A stretch of DNA of 7,968 nucleotides from an uncultured Rickettsiales bacterium (GTDB lineage: Bacteria > Pseudomonadota > Alphaproteobacteria > Rs-D84): contig UROD01000033.1 of NCBI GenBank assembly GCA_900549365.1, positions 1 to 7,968 of the forward strand, written 5' to 3'. Positions 5,025-7,968 of this stretch are shown here, piece after piece; position 1 is the first letter of the stretch, and each line of letters begins with the position of its first letter. The position numbers and the translations under genes are program-made. Under the pieces are notes generated by a model. It saw nothing but the letters and a program-made list of their open reading frames with translations, did not search any database and had not been told where the DNA came from.

Positions 5025-5951
5025 ATGGCTAAATTTATTTTGCCCGCGATAATCGCATCTGTACTGGCAATGCCCGCATTTGCGGACGATACCGAAATCG
5101 TGTACGATAATTTCCAGACAATCTATACCGAAACACCGGTTCAGTCGTACTATGCGTACCCAGACGATCCAAATTTTATTCCAGAAACCGAATTTATGGA
5201 ACGTGCCGACAGTTTGAACTATGACCAAAACATCGTTGATGCCCGTGCCGCAGAAACACAGGCGCACCCAGGCGTCACGTTTGCGGACCGCCCAATGATT
5301 ATTTGTCGTAATTTTGGGTGCACACGTTTGAACGATAAAATCACACGTACGTTTTTGTTCAACAGTTTGGCAAACATGTTCATGATGAATGCACATTCGC
5401 GCCTATATATATGCGAAGCCGACCCATTTTCACGCGACTGCTTGCAATCGGGCATTTCATTCCCTGTACGCAGTGGCATTGCCAACGCAATGGTCAAAAT
5501 TCCAAAGGCCACAATTTCACAGGTCAATGTTTCAACTGGTCTGTCCAAGGCAACAGTCGGTATGACCTATGAATTTCTGGTCAACGGCATTGATCGCACA
5601 TGCGAACCAACCGTGATGGATATCGTTGTACCCATCAATTCACAGGCAACATTGTCCAACCGTGAATTTGCGTGCAATATGACCAGCGACGGCGTGTCTA
5701 ATATATCCCTGTTGGTCAGCATTGACTACATTGATTTGGACTATGGTATTATGGGCGGATATTATTCACTGGGGATGCAAGGTCCAACCACCGGCGGTGG
5801 CACGGGTTATGCATTGTTCAAGACAGAATTTACAACGTCCGGCATGCAATTCCGTGCGGCGGTCGAAGATGAATCTGATTTGGGTGGCGCAAACAACCGT
5901 ATGCGGACAATTCGCCCTGGGGAATACGCCGTTGAACCAATGAAAAAGTAA
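5025..5951 (+). CDS. Exported six-cysteine protein of unknown function
   Basis: I do not recognise the family. The 308-residue protein begins with a clear Sec signal peptide: MAKF, a hydrophobic core to about residue 16, and a cleavage motif AFA before Asp21. The mature protein of about 288 residues has no further strong membrane segment, so it is probably periplasmic or outer-membrane associated. It has six cysteines (C94, C99, C130, C139, C193, C217), enough for three disulfides. The N-terminal part is Tyr- and acid-rich; a Gly-rich stretch (TTGGGTG, 255-261) lies near the C terminus. Its stop codon abuts the ATG of the response regulator with no gap, so it is transcribed with the two-component system and could be its input partner or an envelope effector. 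AAAGG at 5012-5016 supports the start. Confidence 0.85.
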   Translation: MAKFILPAIIASVLAMPAFADDTEIVYDNFQTIYTETPVQSYYAYPDDPNFIPETEFMERADSLNYDQNIVDARAAETQAHPGVTFADRPMIICRNFGCTRLNDKITRTFLFNSLANMFMMNAHSRLYICEADPFSRDCLQSGISFPVRSGIANAMVKIPKATISQVNVSTGLSKATVGMTYEFLVNGIDRTCEPTVMDIVVPINSQATLSNREFACNMTSDGVSNISLLVSIDYIDLDYGIMGGYYSLGMQGPTTGGGTGYALFKTEFTTSGMQFRAAVEDESDLGGANNRMRTIRPGEYAVEPMKK

Positions 5952-6605
5952 ATGACCAGAACTGTTCTGATTATTGACGACGATGATATGTTGCGTCGCG
6001 TCTTGGCGCACGGACTGCAGGATGCCGAATTCAACGTTTTGTGTGCCGAATCCGCCGAAACCGGCGCGGAAATTCTGTCGCGTATGACGGTTGATGCAAT
6101 CGTGCTTGACAGAATGATGACTGGTATGGACGGGTTGACCTTTCTGACCAAAATACGTGACACAGGCAATGCGACACCGGTTATCATGTTGACCGCGATG
6201 ACGGGGGCAGAAAACGCGATTGATGGCCTGTCACACGGTGCGGACGATTATCTGGCCAAACCATTCCAGTTGCGCGAACTGGTTTTACGTCTGAATAATA
6301 TGATGAAACAGCGCGCGGCACGCGGCGCGGCCGTTCAAATGCCAAACGGATTGGTATTTACCGATGGGGAATTTTTTATCACAGACGCCACCGGCACATC
6401 ACGTGTTTTGGCTTTATCGGGCGCAGAAAAGAAATTATTGACCAATTTAACCCAGCCAATGGGCAACATTGCGCCGGCGTCGCCCATGGTTGCAAAACGC
6501 TTGCGCATGAAATTAAATGGTGTATTATCAGATTTAGATATAATAACAATTCGGGGGCGGGGCTATAAAATGGTATCCACCGCACCTGATAAACCCAAGG
6601 ACTAG
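5952..6605 (+). CDS. OmpR-type response regulator with shortened DNA-binding domain
   Basis: The receiver domain (1-120) is complete: acidic pocket D9-D12, phosphoacceptor D53 in AIVLDRMM, T81 in MLTAMTG, and K103 in LAKPF. The effector part (about 128-208) starts like an OmpR winged helix (NGLVFTDGEFFITD, then LSGAEKKLLTNLTQ) and ends like one (AKRLRMKLNG, then IITIRGRGYKMV). About 20 residues that normally form helix 2 and the loop before the recognition helix are missing between them. The total length is 217, against 239 for OmpR. No frameshift is evident. It starts immediately after the stop of the exported-protein gene and precedes its histidine kinase by 4 bases, so they are surely a pair. 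The specific regulon is unknown. Confidence 0.9.
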   Translation: MTRTVLIIDDDDMLRRVLAHGLQDAEFNVLCAESAETGAEILSRMTVDAIVLDRMMTGMDGLTFLTKIRDTGNATPVIMLTAMTGAENAIDGLSHGADDYLAKPFQLRELVLRLNNMMKQRAARGAAVQMPNGLVFTDGEFFITDATGTSRVLALSGAEKKLLTNLTQPMGNIAPASPMVAKRLRMKLNGVLSDLDIITIRGRGYKMVSTAPDKPKD

Positions 6606-6609
6606 AAAC

Positions 6610-7890
6610 ATGAGATTGATGCCACGCAGTTTTTTATGGCGTACAATATTGATGATTACCGTGCCTCTGATTGTGGCGCAGGTTATTGTGGCAAATGTAT
6701 TCTTTGGAAACCACTGGCAACGTGTGCATTCCACACTGGCGCGCACACTGGCGGGTGAAATCACCACAATGATGAATTTCGTTGATACGGGCAACAGTGG
6801 GGCACTGAACGCAATGGCACGCGATGTCGGTATTAATGTATCGATAAATCAGCACTTGAATCGTCCAAAGCATAATGATAACGATGCCCGCGAAATGGGC
6901 CATTTGGCATCAGAATTGTCCAAACGCATCAACCGTCATGCAGATATTTATATGGACAAGGGCAAGCGTCTGATTTACGTGGACGTCCCAACGAATGATG
7001 GCCAAATTGCGACATTCGGCACAACGCTGTATCGCGTATATTCCACCAGTACAGAGGTATTTATTATCTGGTTGGTTGGTTCGTTCTTGATTGTATTGAT
7101 TTTGATTTCGCCATTCATTGTTTTGCACACACGCAGCATTCGCCGCATTGCCAAGGCCGCCAATCGGTTTGGTCGCGGTCTGGACGCCCCAGGGTTCAAG
7201 CCATCTGGCTCGCGCGAAATCCGCGAAGCGGCACTTGCTATGATTACAATGAAAGAACGCCTGAACCGATACAATCGCACACGTACAGATATGCTGAACG
7301 CGGTCAGCCACGATTTGAAAGCACCATTGACCCGTATGCGTTTGGCGGTTGAAACGGGCAGTGCAACCAACGCTGAATTGATTCAAGACATTGACCGCAT
7401 GACCGAAATGGTCAACGGGTATCTGGCATTCGCGCGTGGCGAAATGCCCGAAATAGAACAGTCCACGGAATTACCGGCAATGTTGTTGCGTATTGCGCGT
7501 GACGCCGCACCGAAAAAGACAATTGAAACGTCATTCCCAGATACGCCGGCCCAATTCTATGCGCGTCCGATGGCGTTGGCGCGTGCATTTGGCAATATCA
7601 TTGAAAATGCTGCCCGCTATGCCAAAAAGAAAATCCGCATCACAGAGGTCGATACCGCTGACCAAGTCGAAGTGATTATCGAAGACGACGGCCCAGGTAT
7701 TTCAGATGACAAAAAGGCCGACGCGTTGCGTCCATTTGTCCGACTGGACAATGCCCGCGGGCGCGACACCGGTGGCACAGGGCTGGGATTATCAATTGCA
7801 CAAACCGCAATTGAAAACCACGGCGGCCAGATTTTCTTGGAAAACAGCGATTTGGGCGGTCTGCGCGTTCGTGTTGTTTTGCCAATGTAA
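6610..7890 (+). CDS. EnvZ-type sensor histidine kinase
   Basis: This is an inner-membrane sensor kinase of 426 residues, partner of the adjacent response regulator. Domains in order are: membrane helix 1 at about 11-32; a periplasmic sensor of about 115 residues (33-149); membrane helix 2 at about 150-173; a HAMP linker (about 174-224); the dimerisation and phosphoacceptor helix with AVSHDLKAPLTRMRL (H234); and the ATP-binding domain. The last shows the N box GNIIENAARYA (N333), G1 box EDDGPGI (358-364), the PFVRLDNARGRDTGGTG lid and G2 box GTGLGLSIA (389-397). The layout and motifs resemble EnvZ-family kinases of alphaproteobacteria. All catalytic residues are present, so it should be active. 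AAGGA about 8 bases upstream supports the ATG at 6610. The signal sensed is not evident. Confidence 0.94.
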   Translation: MRLMPRSFLWRTILMITVPLIVAQVIVANVFFGNHWQRVHSTLARTLAGEITTMMNFVDTGNSGALNAMARDVGINVSINQHLNRPKHNDNDAREMGHLASELSKRINRHADIYMDKGKRLIYVDVPTNDGQIATFGTTLYRVYSTSTEVFIIWLVGSFLIVLILISPFIVLHTRSIRRIAKAANRFGRGLDAPGFKPSGSREIREAALAMITMKERLNRYNRTRTDMLNAVSHDLKAPLTRMRLAVETGSATNAELIQDIDRMTEMVNGYLAFARGEMPEIEQSTELPAMLLRIARDAAPKKTIETSFPDTPAQFYARPMALARAFGNIIENAARYAKKKIRITEVDTADQVEVIIEDDGPGISDDKKADALRPFVRLDNARGRDTGGTGLGLSIAQTAIENHGGQIFLENSDLGGLRVRVVLPM

Positions 7891-7923
7891 GGTTTCACAA
7901 TTATATTTCGACGGGTAATTAAA

Positions 7924-7968
7924 ATGAATTTGTATAAATATGTATCAGATGCGATAAACGACAAACTG
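7924..7968 (+). CDS. Start of a gene cut by the window edge, possibly arginyl-tRNA synthetase
   Basis: An ATG at 7924 opens a frame that stays open for 15 codons to the end of the window (MNLYKYVSDAINDKL). ACGGG lies about 8 bases upstream. It follows the kinase gene by 33 bases with no terminator between, so it may be co-transcribed. The start resembles the N terminus of some arginyl-tRNA synthetases (Met-Asn-Leu/Ile, then an amphipathic helix), but 15 residues are too few to be sure. Confidence 0.5.
   Translation, partial: MNLYKYVSDAINDKL

Overview
The window looks like chromosomal DNA from an alphaproteobacterium with a compact genome of roughly average GC. The evidence is the style of the TolA C-terminal domain, the linked ybgC-tolQ-tolR-tolA block next to ruvB, and an alphaproteobacterial-type alpha/beta hydrolase fold protein. 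Genes are tightly packed, with gaps of 0 to 17 bases in most places. No rRNA, tRNA, CRISPR array or transposase gene was seen. The genus cannot be decided from the sequence.

Layout. Positions 1-177 are non-coding. They hold a palindromic dispersed-type repeat (6-110), a 14-bp tandem duplication (121-150) and a strong rho-independent terminator (151-179). From 178 to 4881 one minus-strand operon reads right to left: a probable inactive alpha/beta hydrolase, ruvB, an unrecognised 165-residue protein, ybgC, tolQ, tolR, a four-helix-bundle (23S rRNA IVS-type, S23) gene and tolA, ending at the terminator. Positions 4882-5024 are a divergent promoter region. From 5025 a plus-strand operon encodes an exported six-cysteine protein, an OmpR-type response regulator and an EnvZ-type histidine kinase, followed by the first 15 codons of another gene cut by the window edge.

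How the genes fit together. TolQ and TolR form the proton-driven inner-membrane motor and TolA is the periplasmic arm it drives. YbgC is the thioesterase that usually accompanies them. RuvB is the Holliday-junction branch-migration motor. The plus-strand operon is a complete phosphorelay plus an exported protein that may be its sensor partner or its output.

The most unusual feature is at the tolR-tolA junction. A roughly 435-bp, AT-rich cassette (about 955-1391) carries a single S23/IVS-type gene bounded by inverted arrays of the heptamer AGTTCAR. It abuts the tolR stop codon on one side and the tolA start codon on the other, and appears to have replaced the tolA ribosome binding site. Three other genes have unusual proteins: TolQ lacks most of its cytoplasmic loop, the hydrolase has lost its catalytic residues, and the response regulator has a shortened DNA-binding domain.
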